DNA of 47,805 bases from NCBI GenBank assembly GCA_003235325.1, contig QJWQ01000010.1, forward strand, positions 1 to 47,805. Direction: 5' to 3'. The DNA is from Gammaproteobacteria bacterium. GTDB taxonomy: Bacteria; Pseudomonadota; Gammaproteobacteria; Pseudomonadales; Porticoccaceae. The position numbers and the translations under genes were made by a program. This document shows positions 35,154-43,141 of this stretch, one piece after another. Under the pieces are notes generated by a model. The model had not been told where the DNA came from. It did no database searches and saw nothing but the letters and a program-made list of their open reading frames with translations. Numbering within the stretch: position 1 is the first letter of the stretch; each line of letters starts with the position of its first letter.

Positions 35154-36071
35154 ATGACCGAAGTTGGCATGGTTGAGACAAGCGGCATCGAAGCGTCGAC
35201 CGCGATAGAGCCGCCACCAAAACTGGCCGTCTGGAAATTCACTTCCTGCGACGGCTGCCAGTTGAGCCTGCTGGACTGCGAGGACGAACTGCTGGCCCTG
35301 GCGCAAAAGGTCGATATCGCCTACTTCATGGAGGCCACCAGCCGGCAGGTGGCGGGTCCCTACGACCTGTCGCTGGTGGAGGGCTCCATCACCACCCCGG
35401 ACGAGGCGGAGCGCATCCAGCAAGTGCGCCGGCAGTCCCGAACACTGGTGACCATCGGTGCCTGTGCTTCCGCCGGCGGTATCCAGGCCCTGCGCAATTT
35501 TGCCGATGTCGAGGAATTCACTCGCCTGGTCTACGCCCATCCGGAATACATCAGCACCCTGTCGACATCCACCCCCATCAGCGCCCATGTGCCGGTGGAT
35601 TTCGAGTTACAGGGCTGCCCCATCAACAAGCGGCAGTTACTGGAAGTGATCAGCGCCTTCCTGCACCGGCGTCAACCGCAGATTCCGGCCCACTCGGTGT
35701 GCATCGACTGCAAGCTGCAAGGCAACGTCTGTGTCATGGTGGCCCATGGCACCCCCTGCCTGGGGCCGGTTACCCACGCCGGTTGCGGTGCCCTCTGTCC
35801 CGGTTATCACCGGGGTTGCTACGGTTGTTACGGGCCCAAGGAAAATGCCAACACGGCGCCCCTGAGTCACTGGTGGCAAACCGAACTGGGGGCCGACCGG
35901 GCCGACCTGATTGCCGGCTTTCGCAATATGAATGCCGCGGCGCCGGTTTTTCTTCGGGAGAGCCTCGCCGTCGAGAACGGAGCAGCCACCAAAGCGAACC
36001 CGGTACCGGAAAAATCTGCTCCGGGACCCGGGCAAAATCCGGATGCTCCGCTCGGGAAGCCGGGCCCATGA
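35154..36071 (+). CDS. hydD: Group 3b [NiFe] hydrogenase small (delta) subunit
   Basis: 305 residues. The N-terminal domain has the proximal-cluster Cys pair [29 protein letters not shown] and ELQGCPINK; the C-terminal part has further cluster Cys in [25 protein letters not shown] and CYGCYGP. Three [4Fe-4S] clusters are expected. No twin-arginine signal is present, consistent with a cytoplasmic group 3 enzyme. A Pro/Gly-rich tail of about 35 residues after the last conserved block is unusual. The start directly follows the gamma stop and the end overlaps the large subunit by 4 bases. Confidence 0.93.
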   Translation: MTEVGMVETSGIEASTAIEPPPKLAVWKFTSCDGCQLSLLDCEDELLALAQKVDIAYFMEATSRQVAGPYDLSLVEGSITTPDEAERIQQVRRQSRTLVTIGACASAGGIQALRNFADVEEFTRLVYAHPEYISTLSTSTPISAHVPVDFELQGCPINKRQLLEVISAFLHRRQPQIPAHSVCIDCKLQGNVCVMVAHGTPCLGPVTHAGCGALCPGYHRGCYGCYGPKENANTAPLSHWWQTELGADRADLIAGFRNMNAAAPVFLRESLAVENGAATKANPVPEKSAPGPGQNPDAPLGKPGP

Positions 36072-37375
36072 CCAGCACCCGGGTGATCAAGGTCGACTAC
36101 CTGGCCAGGGTCGAGGGCGAAGGGGCTCTCTTTGTCCAGTACGACGACGCCGGCGTGCACGACGTCAAGCTAAAAATCTTTGAGCCACCGCGCTTTTTCG
36201 AGGCGTTTCTGCGGGGGCGGGATTACCGTGAAGCCCCGGACATCACCGCCCGCATCTGTGGCATCTGCCCGGTCGCTTACCAGATGAGCGCCATCCACGC
36301 CATGGAGAACGCCCTGGGCATCGAACCGACCCCGGAATTGGCGGCCCTGCGCCGATTGCTGTACTGCGGCGAGTGGATCGAGAGCCACGCACTGCATATT
36401 TTCATGCTCCATGCCCCGGATTTTCTCGGTTATGAGAGCGCCGTGGCCATGGCCCGGGACCATCCCGGTATTGTCGAACGCGGCCTCGAGCTGAAAAAGG
36501 CCGGCAACGCTATTGTCAGTCTGCTGGGGGGCCGGGAAGTACACCCGATCAACGTTCGGGTCGGCGGCTTCTACCGGGTACCCGAGGCCCGGGAACTGCA
36601 GCCCTTGCGGCAACAGTTGCAGCGGGGACGGGATGCGGCCATCGACACGGTGCGCTGGGTGTCAACCCTGCCTTGCCCCAAGTTTCAGCGGCAGCAACAG
36701 CACGATTACGAATTCGTCGCCCTGCAGCACCCGGACGAGTACCCCATGAACCGGGGCAGAATCGTCTCGACCGCGGGGCTGGATATTGCCGTGTGGGATT
36801 ACGATGTCACCTTCGAGGAACAGCATGTACAACACACCAACGCCCTGCACAGCGTTATCCGGCAACGGGGAGCCTATTTCGTCGGGCCGATGGCCCGCTA
36901 TAACCTCAATTTTGACCGGCTCACCGCCCTGACCAGAGACATGGCCGCCGACATCGGCTTCCCACCCTTCTGCCGCAACCCGTTCCAGAGCATCATTGTC
37001 CGCAGTCTGGAAGTGCTCCACGCCTTTGACGAGGCCCTCCAGCTGCTGGACCACTACCGCAAACCCGACCAGCCCTGGACCGAAGAAACGCCAGCAGCGA
37101 GTACCGGCTACGCCGCCACCGAGGCGCCCAGGGGCCTGCTCTACCACCGCTACAGCCTGGATGAGACCGGAACAATAACCGACGCCAAAATCGTACCGCC
37201 CACGTCCCAGAACCAGAAGACCATCGAGGACGACCTGCGGCTGATGATTCCCCGCTACCTGTCAATGGCGGAAGAACAGTTGCGCTCCCGGTGCGAGCAG
37301 GCGATTCGCAACTATGACCCCTGTATTTCCTGCGCCACCCATTTTCTGCAACTGCACCTGGAAAAGCGCTCGTGA
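36068..37375 (+). CDS. hydA: Group 3b [NiFe] hydrogenase large (alpha) subunit
   Basis: 435 residues, the catalytic subunit. The N-terminal nickel motif is [13 protein letters not shown] (about 60-72) and the C-terminal one is DPCISCATH, so all four Ni-binding Cys are present. A tail of 10 residues follows the His, which would be removed by the maturation protease encoded next. Motifs such as [17 protein letters not shown] and [11 protein letters not shown] fit the F420/NAD(P)-type group 3 enzymes rather than uptake hydrogenases. I chose the ATG at 36068 because it overlaps the small-subunit stop (ATGA) and precedes [14 protein letters not shown], the family's usual start. Confidence 0.95.
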   Translation: MTSTRVIKVDYLARVEGEGALFVQYDDAGVHDVKLKIFEPPRFFEAFLRGRDYREAPDITARICGICPVAYQMSAIHAMENALGIEPTPELAALRRLLYCGEWIESHALHIFMLHAPDFLGYESAVAMARDHPGIVERGLELKKAGNAIVSLLGGREVHPINVRVGGFYRVPEARELQPLRQQLQRGRDAAIDTVRWVSTLPCPKFQRQQQHDYEFVALQHPDEYPMNRGRIVSTAGLDIAVWDYDVTFEEQHVQHTNALHSVIRQRGAYFVGPMARYNLNFDRLTALTRDMAADIGFPPFCRNPFQSIIVRSLEVLHAFDEALQLLDHYRKPDQPWTEETPAASTGYAATEAPRGLLYHRYSLDETGTITDAKIVPPTSQNQKTIEDDLRLMIPRYLSMAEEQLRSRCEQAIRNYDPCISCATHFLQLHLEKRS

Positions 37376-37896
37376 AACCCCTGATCATCAGCCTTGGCCA
37401 CCGGTACCGGAGCGACGACGGGGTCGGGCCACTGACTCTCGACCTGTTGCGACAGCGCCTTCGGGACCGGGTCGACTGCCTGGAAAATCCCGGCGATGTC
37501 ACCCGGTTGCTGGCGGCATGGCAGGGAGTGGAGCGGGTTTATCTGATTGACGCCCTTGATGGGAGTGCCGGCGAGAGGGGCGACATTTTGGAACTCGACG
37601 GCCTGCGGCAGGTGCTGCCGGCCGGGGCGGCATCCACCTCCAGCCACGGGCTCAACCTGGCGGAGGCCATCGAGTTGAGTAAAATGCTCGGGTCGCCACC
37701 GCAACGGCTGACAATTTACGGTATCGTCGCCGCTAATTTTAGCCCCGGTCAGACCCTTGATCCCGCTGTCGAGGCCGCCGCTCACGCAGTGGCCGAACGC
37801 ATTATGGTCGCCATCGACGGCGGCACCGGTACGGCGATCGAGACAGCAGCCAGCAACCAGCCAGGGAAGGAGACCGCGTGCACGAACACTCACTGA
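37372..37896 (+). CDS. Hydrogenase maturation protease
   Basis: 174 residues of the HyaD/HybD endopeptidase family, which trims the large-subunit C-terminus after Ni insertion. The N-terminal motif [14 protein letters not shown] matches G-N-x4-D-[DE]-G-x-G, with His in place of Asn. The second metal region LIDALDGS and the third [12 protein letters not shown] (His) are present. It starts with GTG inside the large-subunit stop, and its end overlaps hypA by 19 bases. The last 25 residues are low complexity. Confidence 0.88.
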   Translation: MKPLIISLGHRYRSDDGVGPLTLDLLRQRLRDRVDCLENPGDVTRLLAAWQGVERVYLIDALDGSAGERGDILELDGLRQVLPAGAASTSSHGLNLAEAIELSKMLGSPPQRLTIYGIVAANFSPGQTLDPAVEAAAHAVAERIMVAIDGGTGTAIETAASNQPGKETACTNTH

Positions 37897-38150
37897 TGCA
37901 AAACCTGCTGACACGGATTCACCAACTCGCGGCCGCGGAAAACAGGGTGCCCATTGCCGTCACTATCCAGTTGGGTGCCCTGGCCCATATCTCCGCCAGC
38001 CACTTCAGGGAACATTTTGAACAGGAGACCACCGGTACGACCCTGCAGGGAACAAGGCTCGAAATTCAGGAGCTTGCGGATATTTACCACCCCCAGGCCC
38101 AGGACATCGTCCTCAAGAGTCTGACTTTCGAGACTGCCGATGACCATTGA
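37878..38150 (+). CDS. hypA: HypA-like nickel chaperone lacking the zinc domain
   Basis: 90 residues with a GTG start. The N-terminus [18 protein letters not shown] keeps the Ni-binding Met1-His2 and the HypA fold; QLGALAHISASHFREHFE matches the family helix. HypA is normally about 113-118 residues with two C-x2-C pairs binding structural zinc. Here that part is absent: the chain goes from LEIQELAD directly to the terminal beta strand IVLKSLTFE, with no Cys at all. No frameshift that restores the Cys was seen. It may still deliver nickel by another fold, or use a partner. No hypB gene follows. It overlaps hypF by 11 bases. Confidence 0.82.
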   Translation: MHEHSLMQNLLTRIHQLAAAENRVPIAVTIQLGALAHISASHFREHFEQETTGTTLQGTRLEIQELADIYHPQAQDIVLKSLTFETADDH

Positions 38151-40548
38151 GCGCCGGCGTATCGACATCGAGGGACTGGTGCAGGGGATCGGCTTCCGAC
38201 CCTTTGTCTATCGCCTGGCCCAGGACCTGGACCTGGATGGCCATGTCACCAACACCGCCCACGGGGTTCAGATCGAGGTGCAGGGGGAGGCCGCCGACCT
38301 GGACGACTTTGTTCGACTGTTGGACACCGATAAGCCGCCCCGGGCAAGGATTGAGCGTCTGAGCAGCCATTTTTTGGCCCTGGAAAACCAATCCGGGTTT
38401 AGCATCGGCTCCAGCACCGAGGCGAAAACCAGCCGCGCCATCCTGATGCCGGACCTGGCCCCCTGCGACCAATGCATTGCAGACATGCTGGACCCGGATA
38501 ATCGCCGATATTTCTACCCTTTTACCCACTGCACCCGCTGCGGTCCCCGCTACAGTATCGCCAGGCGATTGCCCTATGACCGCGCCAATACCAGCATGGC
38601 GGCCTTTGAGCTCTGCGACCAGTGCCGGCACGAGTACGACAACTCCCGCGACCGGCGTTTCCACGCTGAAGCCAATGCCTGCCCCGATTGCGGGCCGAGC
38701 CTGCGACTGCTGGATCGCCACCAGCGGCGACTGGCTTCCGGCATTGAGGCACTGGAACAGGGGGTGGCGGCTCTTCGCGCCGGGCAGATTCTGGCCCTGA
38801 AAAATGTTGGCGGTTTTCAGCTGCTGGTGGATGCCTGCAACCCGGCGGCTGTCACCCGGCTGCGGCGGCGCAAACAGCGCCCGACCAAGCCCTTGGCCCT
38901 GCTGTATCCGCACCTGCAGGGCGTCCTGCTCGACTGCGAGCTGTCTGCCGCCGAAAGGGCAATGCTGGCCGGCCCGGAACGGCCGATCATGATCCTGTCG
39001 CGACGGAACCGGCCCGGATCGCCGCTGGCGGAAGCGGTTGCGCCGGACAACCCCAATCTCGGGGTCATGCTGCCCGGTTCTCCTGTACAGCAGCTGCTGA
39101 TGTCCCTTCTGCTGCAACCGCTGGTGGCCACCAGCGGCAACCTGGCCGGGGAGCCCCTCTGCACCGACAATGCCGAGGCCATCACCCGGCTCGGCGCTGT
39201 CGCCGACCTGTTCCTGGTGCACGACCGGGACATTATTCGTCCCCTGGATGACTCCGTGATCCGGTTCATGGACAGGCAGCCGGTGATGTTGCGACGGGCC
39301 CGGGGCTATGCACCGCTGCCGGTGGTCCTGCCCGGCGGCTCTTCTGGCACCAACGCCAGCCTGCTGGCGGTGGGAGGCCATCTTAAATGCAGCCTGGCTC
39401 TGGCTCGCGGCCAGCGGGTCTACCTGAGCCAGCATATCGGCGATCTGGACAGCCGCGCAGCCTGCGACAATTTTACCCGGGCCATAGGCGATCTCACCGG
39501 CCTTTATGGCATCACACCGGACCGGGTAATTCACGACTGGCACCCGGCCTACACCTCGACGCGCTGGGCAGAAACCAACTCGCCAAAGCGACTGCCAGTG
39601 CAGCACCATGTCGCCCATTTTTTTTCCTGCATGGCCGAACACGGTCACCGGGGCCCGGCACTGGGAATCAGTTGGGACGGTACCGGTGTCGGCGAGATTT
39701 TCCCGGAAGGCATCGGTGCCAGAAGCGGAAACCCGCCTGATACCGGCATTATTCGCGGCGGCGAGTGTATTCACTGGGACGGCAGCGGACAAGTCCGGCA
39801 CCTGGCGACGCTGCGGCCCTTCCCCCTGCCGGGAGGCGACCGGGCGATTCGTGAACCCCGCCGACAGGCACTGGGCCTGCTCCATGCGCTGGCGGGTGAT
39901 TCGGCTTTCGCCCAGGCGCCGCCGGCCCTGCTGAAGAATTTCAGCCCGGCAGAGATTGCCAACCTCGGGCGCATGCTTGACCTGCACCTGAACACGCCCG
40001 ACTGTACCAGTGTCGGCCGCCTGTTCGACGCCGTCGCCGCCCTGCTGGGCCTGGTTGTGTGCAGCCATTTCGAGGGCCAGGCCGCCATGGCACTGGAATT
40101 TGCGGCGGCTTCTTCCGCAACCCGGGACCGCTATCCGTTTGCCATCGACTGGGACCGGGAGACCGGGGTGTTCGACTGGAGACCGATGATACAGGCCCTG
40201 CTCGAGGATCTTCGTGACGGCACCGCCAGCGCCGACATCGCCGCCAGATTCCACAACAGCCTTGCCGCCATGATCCTGGCCGCAGCGCAACAGGCGAACG
40301 AGCCCTCGGTATTTCTTTCCGGAGGCGTTTTCCAGAACAAGAAACTCACCGAAACCAGTGCCCGGCTGCTTCGGGATAACGGTTATACCCCGCATATACA
40401 GCGAACGGTGCCGGCCAACGACGGCGGCCTGGCTCTGGGCCAGATCTACTACGCTCGCGCCATGGAGCAATTTGCTGCTGACGCCGGAAATAAAAGGGCC
40501 GGAGATAAAGAGGCCGGGGCAATGGGGAGACATACGCCGTGTGCCTAG
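38140..40548 (+). CDS. hypF: Carbamoyltransferase for hydrogenase CN ligands
   Basis: 802 residues. Domains in order: acylphosphatase (GLVQGIGFRPFVYRLA, about 10-95); two zinc fingers (CDQCIADMLD...HCTRCGPRYS and CDQCRHEYDN...CPDCGPSL, about 108-185); YrdC-like domain (ALKNVGGFQLLVDA, PTKPLALLYP, ATSGNLAGEP); and the Kae1-like domain (VQHHVAHFFSCMAEHG, ISWDGTGVG, LSGGVFQNKKL). It makes the carbamoyl-AMP that HypE turns into the cyanide ligands of the NiFe site. The C-terminus extends past the usual end with a 15-bp tandem repeat region. The end overlaps hypC by 10 bases. Confidence 0.95.
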   Translation: MTIERRRIDIEGLVQGIGFRPFVYRLAQDLDLDGHVTNTAHGVQIEVQGEAADLDDFVRLLDTDKPPRARIERLSSHFLALENQSGFSIGSSTEAKTSRAILMPDLAPCDQCIADMLDPDNRRYFYPFTHCTRCGPRYSIARRLPYDRANTSMAAFELCDQCRHEYDNSRDRRFHAEANACPDCGPSLRLLDRHQRRLASGIEALEQGVAALRAGQILALKNVGGFQLLVDACNPAAVTRLRRRKQRPTKPLALLYPHLQGVLLDCELSAAERAMLAGPERPIMILSRRNRPGSPLAEAVAPDNPNLGVMLPGSPVQQLLMSLLLQPLVATSGNLAGEPLCTDNAEAITRLGAVADLFLVHDRDIIRPLDDSVIRFMDRQPVMLRRARGYAPLPVVLPGGSSGTNASLLAVGGHLKCSLALARGQRVYLSQHIGDLDSRAACDNFTRAIGDLTGLYGITPDRVIHDWHPAYTSTRWAETNSPKRLPVQHHVAHFFSCMAEHGHRGPALGISWDGTGVGEIFPEGIGARSGNPPDTGIIRGGECIHWDGSGQVRHLATLRPFPLPGGDRAIREPRRQALGLLHALAGDSAFAQAPPALLKNFSPAEIANLGRMLDLHLNTPDCTSVGRLFDAVAALLGLVVCSHFEGQAAMALEFAAASSATRDRYPFAIDWDRETGVFDWRPMIQALLEDLRDGTASADIAARFHNSLAAMILAAAQQANEPSVFLSGGVFQNKKLTETSARLLRDNGYTPHIQRTVPANDGGLALGQIYYARAMEQFAADAGNKRAGDKEAGAMGRHTPCA
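40483..40527 (+). repeat. Three degenerate 15-bp repeats at the 3' end of hypF
   Basis: GCCGGAAATAAAAGG, GCCGGAGATAAAGAG and GCCGGGGCAATGGGG follow each other (40483-40527), encoding AGNKR, AGDKE and AGAMG near the HypF C-terminus. Confidence 0.8.
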
Positions 40549-40769
40549 CCATTCCCGGAAAAATCGAGGCTATCCTGGTGGAGGCGCCGCTGGAGCGGTG
40601 CGCACGTGTCAGCTTTGGCGGAATCTGCAAGGACGTAAACCTGGCCTACGTACCGGAAGCCGGTGTCGGAGACTATGTCATCGTCCACGTCGGCTTTGCC
40701 ATCAGTCGCGTACGGGAAGACGAGGCCCGAAGGATTTTTGACTACCTGGCCGATGACCATGACAGCTGA
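40539..40769 (+). CDS. hypC: Hydrogenase maturation chaperone HypC
   Basis: 76 residues with a GTG start. MCLAIPGKIEAI gives the essential Cys2; the OB-fold core has RVSFGGICKDVNLAYVPEAGVGDYVIVHVGFAISRV. HypC with HypD carries the Fe(CN)2CO unit to the large subunit. It overlaps hypF by 10 bases and precedes hypD by 36 bases. Confidence 0.95.
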   Translation: MCLAIPGKIEAILVEAPLERCARVSFGGICKDVNLAYVPEAGVGDYVIVHVGFAISRVREDEARRIFDYLADDHDS

Positions 40770-40805
40770 GCGCAGCCATGAGTGTACGGTGGTAAACGGC
40801 CGGCC

Positions 40806-41915
40806 ATGAAATACCTGGACGAGTACCGGCAGCGCAGCAGTATTGAGCGTCTCGCCGCCGACATCGCTGCGATCACCACCCGGCCCTGGACCCTGATGGA
40901 GGTTTGCGGCGGTCAGACCCACAGCATTGTCAAATACGGACTCGAGCAGTTTTTGCCGCCAGCCATTGAACTGGTACACGGCCCCGGCTGCCCGGTATGC
41001 GTCACGTCCCTGGCGATCATCGACAGGGCCATCGCCCTGGCGTCCCGCCCCGAGGTCATCTTCTGTTCTTTCGGTGACATGTTGCGGGTGCCGGGCACTG
41101 AGCGGGACCTGCTGGCAGTAAAGGCGTCCGGGGCCGACGTGCGCGCCCTCTACTCGCCGCTGGATGCCCTGAAACTGGCCACGGAAAATCCCCACCGGGA
41201 GGTGGTGTTTTTTGCTATCGGCTTTGAAACCACCGCCCCGGCCAATGCCATGGCTGTGTTCCAGGCCAGGGAAAAGGGGGTCAACAACTTTTCCCTGCTG
41301 GTGTCCCATTTCCTTGTGCCCCCGGCCATCGAGGCCGTCTGTCAATCCCCGGAGACGCGGGTTCAGGGCTTCCTGGCGGCGGGCCATGTCTGCGCCATCA
41401 TGGGCTACCGGCAGTATGTGCCCCTGGCGGCGAAATACCGGGTGCCCATCGTCATCACCGGTTTTGAACCCCTGGACATTCTTGAGGGCGTGTTGCTGTG
41501 CGTGAGGCAACTGGAGCAGGGCCGGTACCAGGTGGACAACCAGTATATTCGGGTGGTGGATCGCGACGGCAACCGCCTCGCACAGAAAATGCTCGACGAG
41601 GTGTTTGCGGTGACGGCGCAGACCTGGCGCGGGGTCGGCAACATCGACCACAGCGGTTTTCGACTGAAGCCGGCCTTTGCGCCGTTCGATGCAGAGCTGA
41701 AATTCGGTCTCCGGGAACATTTCCCGGCCGGCAGCACCAGTCCCGTTGACAGCAATGGCTGCATCAGCGGTCAGATCATGCAGGGCCTGAAAAAGCCCAG
41801 GGACTGCGACCACTTCGGTAAACGTTGTCGCCCGGAGAGCCCCCTCGGGGCGCCCATGGTATCCTCTGAAGGGGCCTGCGCAGCCTATTACCGCTACCGG
41901 GCCGAGGAGGTCTGA
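40806..41915 (+). CDS. hypD: Hydrogenase maturation protein HypD
   Basis: 369 residues, the scaffold for Fe(CN)2CO assembly. Conserved elements include [25 protein letters not shown] (thiol-redox Cys), [22 protein letters not shown] and the [4Fe-4S] region C-terminal of [11 protein letters not shown] ([29 protein letters not shown]). I chose the ATG at 40806 (MKYLDEYR), the family's usual start; a GTG 8 codons upstream is open. Its stop abuts the hypE TTG start. Confidence 0.95.
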   Translation: MKYLDEYRQRSSIERLAADIAAITTRPWTLMEVCGGQTHSIVKYGLEQFLPPAIELVHGPGCPVCVTSLAIIDRAIALASRPEVIFCSFGDMLRVPGTERDLLAVKASGADVRALYSPLDALKLATENPHREVVFFAIGFETTAPANAMAVFQAREKGVNNFSLLVSHFLVPPAIEAVCQSPETRVQGFLAAGHVCAIMGYRQYVPLAAKYRVPIVITGFEPLDILEGVLLCVRQLEQGRYQVDNQYIRVVDRDGNRLAQKMLDEVFAVTAQTWRGVGNIDHSGFRLKPAFAPFDAELKFGLREHFPAGSTSPVDSNGCISGQIMQGLKKPRDCDHFGKRCRPESPLGAPMVSSEGACAAYYRYRAEEV

Positions 41916-42971
41916 TTGCGCCATGAGCCCCCGGTCATGAGCAATTGCCCTGTACCCTTTGCCGCTACAGACTGCATCCGCCTCGGCCACGGCAGTGGCG
42001 GCAAACTGAGCCACCAGTTACTGCGGGACCTGGTCTATCCCCATTTCGACAATCCCTGGCTGGCACAGGCCCACGACAGCACCCGGTTGCCGCCAGTCGG
42101 GGGACCATTACTTTTTACCACCGATTCCTTCGTGGTCAGGCCGCTATTTTTTCCCGGCGGCGATATCGGCAAACTGGCGGTGTATGGCACCGTCAACGAC
42201 CTGGCCATGGGCGGCGCCAGACCGCTTTTTCTCAGCTGCAGTCTGATCCTGGAAGAGGGCCTGCCGCTGCCTACCCTGTCAAGGATACTGGCCTCCATGA
42301 GGCAGGCCGCCGATGAAACCGGGGTCCAGCTGGTGACCGGCGATACCAAGGTAGTTGAACGGGGCAAGGGTGACGGACTCTACATCAACACCTCGGGCAT
42401 CGGTGTCCTGGAACACAGCGTCGACATCTGTCCGCAACGGATTCAGGGAGGCGACTTGATACTGCTGTCCGGTGATATCGGTCGACACGGTATGGCGGTA
42501 ATGGCCACACGGGAGGGCCTTGAATTCGACAACCCGCTGGACAGCGACTGCGCCCCCCTGCACAACCCGGTAAAGGCCCTGCTGGATGCGAACATCCCGG
42601 TGCACTGCCTGCGGGACCTGACCCGGGGCGGGCTGGCCACCGCCCTGGTCGAACTGGCGGAAACTGCCGGACTGTCCCTGTCAGTTCGGGAAGAGGATAT
42701 TGCCGTCAGCGGCGGCGTTCAGGGCGCCTGCGAACTGCTGGGGCTGGATCCGTTGTTTGTAGCCAACGAGGGCCGTTTTATCGCCCTGGTTCCCGGGGAC
42801 CATGGGCAAAGAGCCCTGGGGATTTTACGGCAGCAACCGGTGTCGGCCGACAGCCGGATTATCGGCCGGGTCCTCGAAGAGCGGAAATGCCGGGTGATTT
42901 ATACCACCCGTCTCGGTACCGAACGCTTGCTGGACCGGCTGGCCGGAGAACAGTTGCCAAGAATTTGTTGA
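41916..42971 (+). CDS. hypE: Hydrogenase maturation protein HypE
   Basis: 351 residues, a PurM-like enzyme that dehydrates the carbamoyl thioester to cyanide. Seen are RLGHGSGGKLSHQLL, DSTRLP, TTDSFVVRPLFFPGGDIGKLAVYGTVNDLAM and the C-terminal PRIC, whose terminal Cys carries the carbamoyl group. The start is unusual: the TTG at 41916 has GAGGAGG 5 bases upstream (inside hypD), while the ATG at 41937 has none at proper distance. I prefer TTG. It is the last gene of the hydrogenase operon; hypB is not in the window. Confidence 0.93.
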   Translation: MRHEPPVMSNCPVPFAATDCIRLGHGSGGKLSHQLLRDLVYPHFDNPWLAQAHDSTRLPPVGGPLLFTTDSFVVRPLFFPGGDIGKLAVYGTVNDLAMGGARPLFLSCSLILEEGLPLPTLSRILASMRQAADETGVQLVTGDTKVVERGKGDGLYINTSGIGVLEHSVDICPQRIQGGDLILLSGDIGRHGMAVMATREGLEFDNPLDSDCAPLHNPVKALLDANIPVHCLRDLTRGGLATALVELAETAGLSLSVREEDIAVSGGVQGACELLGLDPLFVANEGRFIALVPGDHGQRALGILRQQPVSADSRIIGRVLEERKCRVIYTTRLGTERLLDRLAGEQLPRIC

Positions 42972-42992
42972 GCGACGGCCCGGCGATCCTCT

Positions 42993-43021
42993 TTGGTCAA
43001 GGCCAACCCTGACCTTATAAT
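42993..43021 (+). promoter_or_regulatory. Strong sigma70-type promoter for the P-type ATPase
   Basis: TTGGTC (42993-42998), a 17-bp spacer and a perfect TATAAT (43016-43021). A start near 43028 gives a leader of about 114 bases. No FNR box is seen at this gene. Confidence 0.65.
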
Positions 43022-43141
43022 TGCTGCAACGGCACATTTGACCGCTGTCAATTCCACCCGAACCCCGTTGCGGTTACCGCGAAAACACTATCGCCTGAAA
43101 CGCTTCCCTGCACCCTGAAATCAAGGCCAGCCCTCCACCAC

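Noticed and set aside
38113-40533. 806-codon minus-strand frame covering hypF
   Set aside because: The plus strand encodes an unmistakable HypF with zinc fingers and all domains; the antisense frame is a by-product of codon bias.
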